Shown in pieces: positions 45,048 to 53,871 of a DNA stretch of 64,000 nt. Source of the stretch: JACPUX01 sp964517465. GTDB lineage: Bacteria; Pseudomonadota; Gammaproteobacteria; Burkholderiales; Casimicrobiaceae. How positions within the stretch are numbered: position 1 is the stretch's first letter; each line of letters begins with the position of its first letter. The stretch lies in assembly GCA_964517465.1 (NCBI GenBank), contig CAZFEK010000024.1, forward strand, positions 1 through 64,000, in the 5' to 3' direction. Under the pieces are notes generated by a model. The model had not been told where the DNA came from and did no database searches. It was given only the letters and a program-made list of their open reading frames with translations. Made by a program: the position numbers and the translations under genes.

Positions 45048-45791
45048 TTGAGCACCTGGGACTGGCAGGTCTTCTGCAAAAACACGATTGATGGCTCGGT
45101 TGCCGCGAGTTGCTTTGGCGGCGGCGGCGACATCACGTATCTCGACTGGCTGCTGTCCGCCTGGGGCTGGACGCTTTCGGTATCGCTGCTTGCCTTATTC
45201 GTCGCGCTGGCGCTGGGTTCGGTGATGGGCATATTGCGCACCACGCCCAGCAAAGGACTGGTGTTTCTGGGCAATGCCTGGACCGAGCTTTTTCGCAACA
45301 TTCCCCTCCTGGTTCAGATTTTTCTTTGGTACCACGTGGTACCGGCGATGTTGCCGCCGCTGCGCGGGGTGCCTAGCTTCATCCTGGTGGTGCTGGGTTT
45401 GGGGCTCTTCACTTCGGCGCGCATCTCCGAACAAGTGCGCGCGGGCATCCAAGCGCTGCCGCGCGGCCAGCGCATGGCGGGGCTGGCCATGGGCTTCACC
45501 CTGCCGCAGACTTATCGTTATGTGCTCCTGCCCATGGCGTTTCGCATCGTCATTCCGCCCTTGACCAGCGAGTCGATGAACATCATCAAGAACTCCTCGG
45601 TGGCGTTCGCGGTGAGCATTTCCGAATTGACCCTGTTTGCCCTGCAAGCGCAGGAGGAAACCTCCCGAGGCATCGAGGTTTATCTGGCCGTCACCGGGCT
45701 GTACTTTATCTCCGCCTTTGCCATCAACCGCTTCATGTTATGGCTGGAAGGGCGGCTCAAAGTCCCGGGCATGATCGGGGGAGGCAAGTGA
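45048..45791 (+). CDS. gltJ: Glutamate/aspartate ABC permease GltJ
   Basis: Inner-membrane subunit of the amino-acid importer. The 247 residues contain about five membrane helices, the polar-amino-acid permease opening WLLSAWGWTLSVSLLALFVA, FRNIPLLVQIFLWY, and the EAA-like loop RVGIQALPRGQRMAGLAMG-type sequence (here RAGIQALPRGQ). It starts with TTG after GGGGGA, which may help keep its level below that of gltI. The N-terminus has a Cys-containing periplasmic-type loop (about 5-30) before the first full helix. It overlaps gltK by one base. Confidence 0.92.
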   Translation: MSTWDWQVFCKNTIDGSVAASCFGGGGDITYLDWLLSAWGWTLSVSLLALFVALALGSVMGILRTTPSKGLVFLGNAWTELFRNIPLLVQIFLWYHVVPAMLPPLRGVPSFILVVLGLGLFTSARISEQVRAGIQALPRGQRMAGLAMGFTLPQTYRYVLLPMAFRIVIPPLTSESMNIIKNSSVAFAVSISELTLFALQAQEETSRGIEVYLAVTGLYFISAFAINRFMLWLEGRLKVPGMIGGGK

Positions 45792-46459
45792 TGCTCAACC
45801 TCGATTTTTCTTTTGTCACTTGGCAAGTCGTCACCGGCTACATCGCCAAGGGCTTCTTCTTTTCGATACAGCTCACGGTGATCGCCATGTTGGGCGGTAT
45901 TGCCCTGGGCACGCTGCTGGCCCTGATGCGCTTGTCCAGCCACCGTTGGCTCAACTACCCGGCTGCGGGCTACGTCAACACCATGCGCAGCATTCCGCTG
46001 GTGATGGTGATCTTGTGGTTTTTCCTTTTGATCCCCATGCTCATCGGGCGCCCGTTGGGCGCGGAAACTTCCGCCATCATCACCTTTACCTTGTTCGAGG
46101 CGGCCTATTACTCCGAGATCATGCGCGCCGGCATCCAAAGCATTCCGCGCGGGCAGGTGGCCGCCGGTTACGCCTTGGGCATGACTTACCGGCAATGCAT
46201 GCAATTGGTGGTGCTGCCCCAGGCCTTTCGCAACATGTTGCCGGTGCTATTGACCCAGACCATCATCCTTTTTCAAGACACCTCCCTGGTCTACGCCATC
46301 GGCGCCTACGATTTGTTGAAAGGCTTCGAAATCGCCGGCAAGAACTTCAACCGGCCGGTGGAAACCTATCTCGTCGCCGCGGTGCTGTATCTGGCGATCT
46401 GCTTCAGTTTGTCCATGCTGGTGAAGCGCCTGCAAGCGCGCATCGCCATCATTCGCTAG
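45791..46459 (+). CDS. gltK: Glutamate/aspartate ABC permease GltK
   Basis: Second inner-membrane subunit. The 222 residues form about five helices with GFFFSIQLTVIAMLGGIALG, MRSIPLVMVILWFFLLIP and the ATPase-contact loop MRAGIQSIPRGQVAAGYALG. The ATG shares its A with the gltJ stop (TGATG), so the two membrane subunits are translated in step. gltL follows after 18 bases. Confidence 0.93.
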   Translation: MLNLDFSFVTWQVVTGYIAKGFFFSIQLTVIAMLGGIALGTLLALMRLSSHRWLNYPAAGYVNTMRSIPLVMVILWFFLLIPMLIGRPLGAETSAIITFTLFEAAYYSEIMRAGIQSIPRGQVAAGYALGMTYRQCMQLVVLPQAFRNMLPVLLTQTIILFQDTSLVYAIGAYDLLKGFEIAGKNFNRPVETYLVAAVLYLAICFSLSMLVKRLQARIAIIR

Positions 46460-46477
46460 GAAATCCGGAGAGCCGCG

Positions 46478-47212
46478 ATGTCGATGATCGAAATCCGCAA
46501 TATCAGCAAGTGGTATGGACAGTTCCAGGTGCTCACCGACTGCACCACCAACGTGGAAAAGGGCGAGGTGATCGTGGTCTGCGGGCCGTCGGGTTCGGGC
46601 AAGTCCACGCTCATCAAGTGCGTCAACGGGCTGGAACCCTTCCAGGCCGGGGACGTCGTGGTCGACGGCATTTCCGTGGGCGACCCCAAGACCAATCTGC
46701 CCAAGCTCAGGTCGCGCGTGGGCATGGTCTTTCAGCACTTCGAGCTCTTTCCCCACATGAAAATCACCGACAACCTCGCCATTGCGCAAGTCAAGGTGCT
46801 GGGCCGCGGCCAGGACGAAGCGCGGGAGCGGGCACTGAAGCTGCTCGATCGCGTGGGCCTGGCGGCCCACGCGCACAAGTTTCCCGGGCAACTGTCCGGC
46901 GGGCAGCAACAGCGTGTGGCCATCGCCCGAGCGCTGGCCATGGACCCCATCGCCATGTTGTTCGACGAGCCGACTTCAGCCCTCGATCCCGAGATGATCA
47001 ACGAAGTGCTCGACGTGATGGTGGAACTCGCCCAGGAAGGCATGACCATGATGGTGGTCACCCACGAAATGGGCTTTGCGCGCAAGGTGGCGCACCGCGT
47101 GATTTTCATGGACCAGGGCAAGATCGTCGAAGACGACAAAAAAGATGCCTTCTTCGGCAGCCCGCGCAGCGAGCGGGCGCAGGTGTTTTTGTCGAAGATT
47201 TTGCAGCACTGA
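46478..47212 (+). CDS. gltL: Glutamate/aspartate ABC ATPase GltL
   Basis: ATP-binding subunit of the importer. The 244 residues show Walker A GPSGSGKSTLIKCVNGLEP, the Q-loop VFQHFELFPHMKITDNL, signature LSGGQQQRVAIARALAMDP, Walker B MLFDEPTSALDPE and the switch VTHEMGFA. This is the GlnQ/GltL polar amino-acid group. It completes gltIJKL. A DUF433 gene begins 5 bases after the stop and may be read through. Confidence 0.94.
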   Translation: MSMIEIRNISKWYGQFQVLTDCTTNVEKGEVIVVCGPSGSGKSTLIKCVNGLEPFQAGDVVVDGISVGDPKTNLPKLRSRVGMVFQHFELFPHMKITDNLAIAQVKVLGRGQDEARERALKLLDRVGLAAHAHKFPGQLSGGQQQRVAIARALAMDPIAMLFDEPTSALDPEMINEVLDVMVELAQEGMTMMVVTHEMGFARKVAHRVIFMDQGKIVEDDKKDAFFGSPRSERAQVFLSKILQH

Positions 47213-47217
47213 GCCGC

Positions 47218-47496
47218 ATGGGTTGGCAAGACCGCATCGAAACCAACGCGGAAATCTGCGGCGGGCGCCCGCGCGTCAAGGGAACGCGGCTGACCGTCGA
47301 GTTTGTCCTTGGCCTCAAGGCCGCAGGCTGGACCGACGTGCAAATCCTGGAGAACTATGCGTCGTTAAGGGACAGCGATTTGCGCGCGGTTTTCGCGTTT
47401 GCGGGCAAGCTCATCGAGGAAGAAAAGTACCTGGTGTGGCCTGGCGTCGCAGGATGCGCAGTCTTGCCAGCGAGAATGTACCCGGCTCGCTCATAG
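47218..47496 (+). CDS. DUF433 family antitoxin-like protein
   Basis: The 92-residue product has the DUF433 pattern ICGGRPRVKGTRLTVEFVLG, LKAAGWTDVQILENYASL and FAGKLIEEEKYLVWPG. Proteins of this family have a small HTH-like fold and are usually the antitoxin of a DUF5615 PIN-like toxin. The usual domain ends near EEKYLV; the remaining 17 or so residues run over the start of the toxin-like frame and may come from a frameshift. It starts 5 bases after gltL. Confidence 0.8.
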   Translation: MGWQDRIETNAEICGGRPRVKGTRLTVEFVLGLKAAGWTDVQILENYASLRDSDLRAVFAFAGKLIEEEKYLVWPGVAGCAVLPARMYPARS

Positions 47497-47660
47497 TCGC
47501 GGTTGCCGAGATTTTGCCCGCCGTGTGGGGTCAGGAAGTTCCTGCATTGGGGCGCCGCTTTTGCCAAGTTGGCGGCGCGCCGCGAGACTGCGTTCGCGGG
47601 CAGATGCCGCGTTCTTTCGCGGGAGGGCACAAGACAGCGATTGGCAAAATACGGGCGTGA
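47454..47660 (+). pseudogene. Broken DUF5615 PIN-like toxin
   Basis: The frame opens MRSLASENVPGSLIVAVAEI, matching the start of DUF5615 toxins (MRxLADENVPGxLVxALRE) with the catalytic-type Asp replaced by Ser. After about 20 residues the similarity is lost and the acidic residues later in the family are not seen in this frame. It sits where a DUF433 partner is expected. A disabled toxin is the best explanation. Confidence 0.45.
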
Positions 47661-47720
47661 GCGCGAACTCCGCCGACTGGCGGGCAGATACGGGGACTCA
47701 CTGTGCTTGGAGTTTTTTGG

Positions 47721-49775
47721 TCAACCACCCCGCATTTCTTTCACCAGTGCGCTGGCGCCATACACCGTCTCCAGCGCTTCCAAAATCGCGCGTGTATCAA
47801 CCGCCAGCGAGCGCGCCGCGGTTTCGGTATAGCCGAAGCGGTTGCCCAGACTTTCGAGATTGCCGTCGAAGATGAGCCCGACCAGTTCTCCCTTGCGGTT
47901 CACCACCGGCGAGCCGGAATTGCCGCCGATGATGTCCACGGTGGTCACGAAGTTGAAGGGCGTTTGTGCTTTGAGTTTGCCGCGAGCTTCGAGCCAGCGC
48001 GCGGGCAGGGAGAAAGGCGGCAAGCCGTCGAAGGCGTCGTGGCGCGCAAATAGCCCGCCGAAATTGGTTTTCCAGGGGGTGAGCACACCTTCGGCGTCGT
48101 AGCCCTTCACCGTGCCGAAGGACAGGCGCAGCGTGCCGGTGGCGTCGGGAGGGACATCTTGGCCGAAGACCGTGAAGCGCAAGCGCCCCAACTCCTCGGC
48201 CGCTTGTTTGGCCGGGGTTTCCACTTCGATTTCGGCGTAACGTGCCAGGGCGCGGCGCAAGGGGTAGATTTCGCGCGCCAGCACGATCAGCGGATCGGTG
48301 GAGGCCTCTACCGCCCGGATGCCGCCGGCCAGCAAACGCTTGCGCTCGGCGGAGGCATCGAGGCGGCTGGGCTCGACCCTCAGCTGAGCAGCTTCCAAGG
48401 GGCTGCGGCCCAGCAGCGCGGCTTTGACGAAGGGATGGCCGGCGCCGAGCAGTTCGCGCGCTTCGGTCCAATATTCGGCCAGGCGGGCCGTTTCGAGATC
48501 TTTGTAGATGGGATAGTCCGCCTCCAAGCGCTGCTTCAAGCGGGGCAATTCGGCGCCGCGGTACTCGGATAGTCGTTCGCCCTCGGGCAGGGCGCTTTCG
48601 TAAGCGATTTCGACGATTTCTCCGGCGGCCCGAAAGAGCGTGCGGTAGCCGTAATCCACCGCCCAGCTTTCCGCCGCCTTGGCGCGGCGCTTGGCGGTGA
48701 TGGCGGCGATGCGCGTCCAGGGATCGGCTTGGGGATCGACGCGGCGCGCTTCATCGCGAAAGCGCTTCTCCTCTTCCCGCTTGGCGGAGAGGAAGTTCGG
48801 GTCGCGAAGCGTCTTGAATTCCCCGAGCATGGCTTTGAGCCAGTTCTCGGTGCCGAAAAGCACTTGTTCGGCGCGTCGCGACGCTTCCCCGGTCACCGCT
48901 CCGAAGGCCAGCAGCATGGCACGCTGCCGCTTGGCGCTGGCTATGCGCAGCGGGTAGTCGAGATCGCGCTGCGCTTCGAGTTCCGCCACGGTGAAAAGCC
49001 GGTCGGTCGAGTGGGGATGTCCCGCGGCGAAAACCAGGTCGCCTTCCCGCGCGCCCGTCAGCGCAAGGTTCAGAAACTTGGGCGACTGGATGGGTTTGCC
49101 ATGTTCATAAACGCGAAAGAACGCCAGGTCGAGGTCGAAGCGCGGAAAAACGAAGTTGTCCGGGTCACCGCCGAAAAAGGCGATCTCTTTCTCCGGCGCA
49201 AATACCAGTCGCACGTCTTTCCAGACGTGGGAACGGTAAAGGTGATAGGCGGCGCCATGATAGAGCGTAATCACTTCGCAACGCAGCCGGCTCTGGTCGC
49301 CGCAGCGACGCTCCAAGTCGGCGATGGCGGTCTTGCGCGCCTTGTTCGCTTCATCCGCGCTCATGCCCGGCTTCAAGCCAGCGAGCACTTCTCGGGTGAC
49401 GTTGCTCGTCGAGTGCAGCACGCGCAATTCGGTATCGGGGCAGGGCAATTCCTCGGCCTCGGTGCGAGCGTGGAAGCCGGCCTGGATCAAATCGCGCTTT
49501 TCGCTGGAAAGTTTGCGGATGCAGGAGTTGCCCACGTGGTGGTTGGTGAGCACCAGTCCTCGGGGCGAGACAAAACTCGCCGAGCCGCCGCCGAAACTCA
49601 CCGCGGCCAGGCGGAGTTGATCGAGCCAGGCCGGGGTCGGTTTGAACTGATGGCGTGCCTCGAGGCGCGCGAGCGGCGGCGCGTCGAACAACCAGAGGCC
49701 ATCATCGGCTGCGGCGGCGAGGGGGAAAAACGAGAGCGGGGCAGCCACTGCGGCGGCCCATGCAGTTTTGGCCAT
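47721..49775 (-). CDS. S46 family dipeptidyl-peptidase
   Basis: Exported serine exopeptidase of the DPP7/DPP11 family that removes dipeptides in the periplasm. The 684 residues have a signal peptide (about 1-23, ending PLAAAA-DD). The chymotrypsin-like catalytic parts are TNHHVGNSCI with the His, FGGDPDNFVFPRFDLD with the Asp, and IIGGNSGSPVVNRKGELVGL with the Ser. The helical lid lies between. GAGGAA precedes the ATG at 49775. It diverges from the RlmN-like gene across 86 bases. DPP7 and DPP11 differ in one pocket residue that I did not assign. Confidence 0.92.
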   Translation of the reverse strand: MAKTAWAAAVAAPLSFFPLAAAADDGLWLFDAPPLARLEARHQFKPTPAWLDQLRLAAVSFGGGSASFVSPRGLVLTNHHVGNSCIRKLSSEKRDLIQAGFHARTEAEELPCPDTELRVLHSTSNVTREVLAGLKPGMSADEANKARKTAIADLERRCGDQSRLRCEVITLYHGAAYHLYRSHVWKDVRLVFAPEKEIAFFGGDPDNFVFPRFDLDLAFFRVYEHGKPIQSPKFLNLALTGAREGDLVFAAGHPHSTDRLFTVAELEAQRDLDYPLRIASAKRQRAMLLAFGAVTGEASRRAEQVLFGTENWLKAMLGEFKTLRDPNFLSAKREEEKRFRDEARRVDPQADPWTRIAAITAKRRAKAAESWAVDYGYRTLFRAAGEIVEIAYESALPEGERLSEYRGAELPRLKQRLEADYPIYKDLETARLAEYWTEARELLGAGHPFVKAALLGRSPLEAAQLRVEPSRLDASAERKRLLAGGIRAVEASTDPLIVLAREIYPLRRALARYAEIEVETPAKQAAEELGRLRFTVFGQDVPPDATGTLRLSFGTVKGYDAEGVLTPWKTNFGGLFARHDAFDGLPPFSLPARWLEARGKLKAQTPFNFVTTVDIIGGNSGSPVVNRKGELVGLIFDGNLESLGNRFGYTETAARSLAVDTRAILEALETVYGASALVKEMRGG

Positions 49776-49861
49776 CGGAACTTCCTCGATGCGCAAGCGC
49801 AAAGAGGCGCATTCTCCCGGCATTCCGTGCAGGGAGCAAGAGTGTTACAGTCCCATCCCCC

Positions 49862-50863
49862 ATGAAGCCTCTGGAACTCGATCAACGCTTGGGCCTGCTC
49901 GGCGCCCGCGAGGAGCATGCCGCGCGCATCTTGCGCAACTGGACTCGCGGCCTGCCGCTGGCGCATGGACGGCGGGCGGCGGAGAGCTTCTTTCCTCGCG
50001 CTCTTCTGAGCGCTTTGCCGCAACTCGAGGAAGAACTCGACGGCCTGGCGCAGATCCTCTCCCGCCACCCCGCAGATGACGGATCGGAGCGTTTGTTGCT
50101 GCGGCTTGCCGATGGCCAAAGCGTGGAAAGCGTGCTCTTGCCGCGCTTGGGCCTGTGCGTTTCCACGCAAGTGGGCTGTGCCGTCGGTTGCCTGTTCTGC
50201 GTGACTGGGGCGAGCGGGCTTTTGCGCCAGCTCAGCGCCGAAGAAATCGTCGCGCAAGTGGTTCTGGCGCGGCGTCTGAGAAGCGTGCGCAAGGTGGTGT
50301 TCATGGGCATGGGCGAGCCTGCGCACAATCTCGATGCGGTCCTCTTGGCGATCGCGCTTTTGGGCACCTACGGCGACCTGGCGCACAAAAACCTGGTGTT
50401 TTCCACCGTGGGGGATCCGCGGGTCTTCGAGCGCCTGCCCTTGGCGCCGGTGCAGCCGGCCCTCGCCATATCGCTGCACACCACCAAGGCCGAATTGCGC
50501 CGCCGGCTCTTGCCCAGGGCGCCCCGGATCGATCCCGCGGAGCTTGTCGAACGTGCCGAAGTTTATGCCCGCCTGACCGGTTATCCGATTCAATATCAGT
50601 GGACGCTGCTTGCGGGCATCAATGATGGCGACGACGAAATCGAGGCGCTCGGAGTGCTCTTGCGCGGCAAATACGCAGTGATGAATTTCATTCTCTACAA
50701 TGAGGGAAGGGGCGGGTTTGCGCGTCCCGGGTCCGAGCGTGCGGCGGAAATGTCGCTGGCACTCTATCGCCGCGGCGTGCTCACCAAACTCCGGGAGTCT
50801 GCCGGCCTGGAGGTGGATGGGGCTTGCGGTCAGTTGCGGGCGAGGCAAGCGGAAAAACAATAA
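49862..50863 (+). CDS. RlmN-like radical SAM protein
   Basis: Radical SAM enzyme of the RlmN/Cfr family, which adds a methyl group to C2 or C8 of adenine in RNA. The 333 residues keep the cluster motif CAVGCLFC, the upstream cysteine in LCVSTQVGC, MGMGEPAHN, and the late methyl-carrying cysteine in VDGACGQLRAR. The N-terminal RNA-contact domain is reduced compared with RlmN (about 370-390 residues), suggesting a paralogue with its own target. The genome's main rlmN would be expected elsewhere. An ATP-grasp gene follows 82 bases downstream. Confidence 0.85.
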   Translation: MKPLELDQRLGLLGAREEHAARILRNWTRGLPLAHGRRAAESFFPRALLSALPQLEEELDGLAQILSRHPADDGSERLLLRLADGQSVESVLLPRLGLCVSTQVGCAVGCLFCVTGASGLLRQLSAEEIVAQVVLARRLRSVRKVVFMGMGEPAHNLDAVLLAIALLGTYGDLAHKNLVFSTVGDPRVFERLPLAPVQPALAISLHTTKAELRRRLLPRAPRIDPAELVERAEVYARLTGYPIQYQWTLLAGINDGDDEIEALGVLLRGKYAVMNFILYNEGRGGFARPGSERAAEMSLALYRRGVLTKLRESAGLEVDGACGQLRARQAEKQ

Positions 50864-50945
50864 TCAATGGGCTTGCCGGGTTTGCTTAGGCTCAGCCGCA
50901 GGTTCAAAATGAAGCCCGCTGACTGGCTTTTTGTGGAGCCTGGCC

Positions 50946-52106
50946 ATGAACGTCGTGATGCTCTCCCCCCATTTTCCGCCCAACTTCTGGCCTTTTTCGG
51001 CGCGGGCGAAAGAAGCGGGCCTTACGGTCCTGGGCTTGGCCGACGCGCCTTATGAAAGCCTGAATCCAGAGCTTCGCGCCGGCCTCACCGAATATTACCG
51101 GGTGGAAAACCTAGGCAACTACGATGAACTCCTGAGGGCTCTAGGCTATTTCACTCACCGTCACGGCAAGCTCGACCGGCTCGATTCCTTCAATGAATAC
51201 TGGCTGGAAACCGAGGCGAGGCTGCGCGAGGATTTCAATATATTCGGGCTGCGTCCGCGAGACATGGATCGGGTGAAAAAGAAATCGGTGATGAAAGCTT
51301 GCTTCGAGCGTGCCGGAATCAATGTGGCGCGCGGCCGGGTTTGCCGCGACGAGGCGAGCCTGCGCGCCTTCATCGCCGAGGTCGGGTTTCCGGTCGTGGC
51401 CAAACCCGATGTCGGCGTCGGCGCGGCCAAGACCTACAAGCTGACCCACGATGGCGAGGTCGCCCAATACTTGGCGACCAAACCCCCCGAGGATTACATC
51501 GTCGAAGAGTTCATCGCCGGGCGCATCGTCACCTATGACGGACTGGCGAATGCCCAAGGCGAGGTCGTGCTCGACAGTTCCTTGGAATACTCGCGCAGCG
51601 TCATGGACGTGGTAAACGAAGATTCCGACGTGTACTACTACATGACTCGTTCCATTGCCCCCGACCTCCTGGCCGCGGGCCGGGCCGTTGCCAAGGCCTT
51701 CGAGGTGCGCGAGCGGTTCTTCCATTTCGAGTTCTTCCGTCGCGACGATGGTTCTTTGGTGGCTTTGGAAGTGAACATGCGCCCGCCCGGCGGCTTGTCG
51801 GTGGACATGTTCAACTACGCCAATGACATGGATGTCTTTCGTGAATGGGTGCGGGTGCTGGGCGCAGAGCCAGTGAGCCACGCGCCGCCGCGGGCCTACT
51901 TCTGCGCCTATGCCGGGCGCAAGGATCGCATTGCTTATGCTTGGTCGCAGGAACGAGTGCTCCGGGATTTTGCATCGCTGATCGTGCACCAGCAACGCAT
52001 CGAAGATGTTTTTTCCGCGGCCATCGGCAATCAGGGCTACCTCTTGCGCCATGCCGACCTGGGCGTGGTTTTGGAGGCCGCGAAGGCAATCCAAGCGAGA
52101 AATTGA
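50946..52106 (+). CDS. ATP-grasp domain protein
   Basis: Predicted carboxylate-amine or carboxylate-thiol ligase of 386 residues; substrate unknown. It has an N-terminal pre-ATP-grasp domain (MNVVMLSPHFPPNFWPFSAR), an ATP-binding core with KKKSVMKACFERAGINVARG, VGFPVVAKPDVGVGAAKTYK and EDYIVEEFIAGRIVTYDGLA, and the metal-binding FFRRDDGSLVALEVNMRPPG. GGAG lies 10 bases before the ATG at 50946. An esterase gene follows 13 bases downstream, and the two recur together in proteobacteria as far as I recall, so they probably share a pathway. Confidence 0.85.
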   Translation: MNVVMLSPHFPPNFWPFSARAKEAGLTVLGLADAPYESLNPELRAGLTEYYRVENLGNYDELLRALGYFTHRHGKLDRLDSFNEYWLETEARLREDFNIFGLRPRDMDRVKKKSVMKACFERAGINVARGRVCRDEASLRAFIAEVGFPVVAKPDVGVGAAKTYKLTHDGEVAQYLATKPPEDYIVEEFIAGRIVTYDGLANAQGEVVLDSSLEYSRSVMDVVNEDSDVYYYMTRSIAPDLLAAGRAVAKAFEVRERFFHFEFFRRDDGSLVALEVNMRPPGGLSVDMFNYANDMDVFREWVRVLGAEPVSHAPPRAYFCAYAGRKDRIAYAWSQERVLRDFASLIVHQQRIEDVFSAAIGNQGYLLRHADLGVVLEAAKAIQARN

Positions 52107-52119
52107 GCGAAACCAGCCC

Positions 52120-52857
52120 ATGCACAAGGAAACGCACCGCTGGTTCAGCCCGGCGCTGAATCAGGAGATGGAGCTGCTGCTATACGGCCATTACGGGCAG
52201 CCCGTGCTGGTGTTTCCGCAGCAAGAGGGCCGGGTATGGGATTGGGAGGGGTTGGGGGGTATGGTCGAGGCTTGTGCACCGCTGATCGAGGCGGGGCGAG
52301 TGAAGTTCTTTTGTGTGGACGGCGTCGATTCCCAGAGCTGGACCAATCGCGCTTTGGCTCCCGAAGATCGCGCCAGGCGTCACGACCAATACGAAACCTA
52401 CCTCATCAAGGAGGTGCTTCCATTCACCCGGGCCAATACCGGTCTCGCCACGCTCTGGGCTACGGGATGCAGCATGGGAGCCTACCACGCTGCCAACGTG
52501 TTTTTTCGCCATCCCGATGTCTTCGATGCGGTGATCGGTCTCTCGGGCATTTACCAAATTGGCGCTTATGTCGGTGATGCCGGCGGCCTCAACGCCTATT
52601 ACCATTCTCCGCTATGGTATTTGCGCAACTTGGAGGACCCTTGGTATTGGGAGCGTTATCGCGCCCGCAAGCTTGCTTTTGTCGTCGGCCAGGGCCGATG
52701 GGAAGAGGAGTGCCTGCAAGACACGCGCGAATTGGAGCACATCCTGCAGGCGAGGCAAGTGCCGGCGATTTTCGACTATTGGGGCTTCGACGTCGACCAC
52801 GATTGGCCGTGGTGGCGAAAAATGTTGCCCTATTATCTCGATCGTTTGCTCGGTTGA
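52120..52857 (+). CDS. Esterase-like alpha/beta hydrolase
   Basis: Predicted serine esterase of the EstD/FGH-like group. The 245 residues include GHYGQPVLVFPQQEGRVWDW, the nucleophile elbow GCSMGAYHAANVFFRHPDVF, SGIYQIGAYVG and the terminal histidine DVDHDWPWWRKMLP. It has no signal peptide. It forms a two-gene unit with the ATP-grasp gene. The family often acts on acylated or polyester-like substrates, but none is indicated here. Confidence 0.82.
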   Translation: MHKETHRWFSPALNQEMELLLYGHYGQPVLVFPQQEGRVWDWEGLGGMVEACAPLIEAGRVKFFCVDGVDSQSWTNRALAPEDRARRHDQYETYLIKEVLPFTRANTGLATLWATGCSMGAYHAANVFFRHPDVFDAVIGLSGIYQIGAYVGDAGGLNAYYHSPLWYLRNLEDPWYWERYRARKLAFVVGQGRWEEECLQDTRELEHILQARQVPAIFDYWGFDVDHDWPWWRKMLPYYLDRLLG

Positions 52858-52998
52858 AAGGCTGTGAACCGATCGATTGCGCATTCCGATCGCGGCGTTC
52901 GGCCCGCCTTGCTCGCGGGCGGCTCGCGAAAATTTCTCTACCGCCTCTGAGCTGGTGCTGGCGGGTGAAAGCGGCCTTTGGCGCCGGTCGGTTCGAAC

Positions 52999-53259
52999 TC
53001 AGCGGGCGCGAGCGGGGCGAGGCGCAGAACGGCCTTCGATGTGGCGGAAGTTGATCCGCCCCTTGGACAAATCGTAGGGGGAAATCTCCAGCGAGACCTT
53101 GTCGCCGGTGATGATGCGGATGTGGTGCTTGCGCATCTTTCCCGCCGTGTAGGCTACCAGCGTATGACCATTGTCGAGGGTTACGCGGTAGCGGGAATCC
53201 GGCAAGACATCGACGACGACGCCTTGCATTTCAAGCAGCTCTTCTTTGGCCAAGGCCAT
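52999..53259 (-). CDS. infA: Translation initiation factor IF-1
   Basis: OB-fold factor that binds the ribosomal A site and helps IF-2 and IF-3 in initiation. The 86 residues read KEELLEMQGVVVDVLPDSRY, then VTLDNGHTLVAYTAGKMRKH and SPYDLSKGRINFRH. A short basic tail extends beyond the usual 72 residues. Start at 53259 gives MALAKEEL, with GGGAG 5 bases ahead. Betaproteobacteria often have two infA copies, one in the ribosomal operon; this one stands alone near a cold-shock gene and may be the second. Confidence 0.95.
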   Translation of the reverse strand: MALAKEELLEMQGVVVDVLPDSRYRVTLDNGHTLVAYTAGKMRKHHIRIITGDKVSLEISPYDLSKGRINFRHIEGRSAPRPARAR

Positions 53260-53462
53260 GCTCCCAGGTTGGGGTGGAGGTGCGGGCGCAGAAGACGGGA
53301 TAACCGGCACCATGAAACTCGCGCCCGAGCGCGAGTCGGCCCGCCCAAAAACCAGGCAGGCAAAGTCCGTCCGGCGACCGAGGAAACGGTCCCCGAACGG
53401 GCAGGGGAAAGCTGCTTGCCAGGCGAGGACGCGCGAAACCGCGCGCACCCGCCTGCGCCGGT

Positions 53463-53669
53463 TTAATCCGCGGCGCGGATGTTGGAGGCCTGTTGCCCCT
53501 TGGCGCCTTTGGTGATGTCGAAACTCACCTTTTGGCCTTCACGGAGCGTTTTGAAGCCTTGACCCTGAATCGCCGAGAAGTGCGCGAAAAGATCTTCGCC
53601 GCCGCCTTCCGGAGAAATGAAACCAAAGCCTTTGGAGTCGTTAAACCACTTCACGGTACCTGTTGCCAT
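53463..53669 (-). CDS. Cold-shock protein, CspA family
   Basis: Single-stranded RNA-binding protein of 68 residues, a complete cold-shock domain: MATGTVKWFNDSKGFGFISP with RNP1 KGFGFI, DLFAHFSAI for RNP2, and FDITKGAKGQQASNI. Such proteins melt RNA structures and can act as antiterminators. The start at 53669 has AGGA ahead. A long 5' leader of more than 100 bases contains a hairpin with a T-run, described separately. infA lies 203 bases downstream on the same strand. Confidence 0.95.
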   Translation of the reverse strand: MATGTVKWFNDSKGFGFISPEGGGEDLFAHFSAIQGQGFKTLREGQKVSFDITKGAKGQQASNIRAAD

Positions 53670-53690
53670 AATAAAAAATCCTAGAAAAAT

Positions 53691-53714
53691 GAAAAACGAG
53701 GGCAATCTCCCTCG
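53691..53714 (-). promoter_or_regulatory. Terminator-like hairpin in the cold-shock leader
   Basis: On the minus strand CGAGGG-AGATTG-CCCTCG is followed at once by TTTTTC. It lies about 22 bases before the cold-shock ATG, between any promoter and the ribosome site. It could act as an attenuator or a temperature-sensitive structure. Confidence 0.5.
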
Positions 53715-53871
53715 AAAGAGACGACGGTCAAACGAAATGGGCGATGCAGGAAGAAATACCGAGGTGAAGCGGAGGTACTGAACCAGACAACAACCGATCT
53801 GCTTGAAGATCGTAGGCGCGCACTGTGCACGATACGGCGAACAAAAGCAAATTTATTTTTAATCCAGGCGG

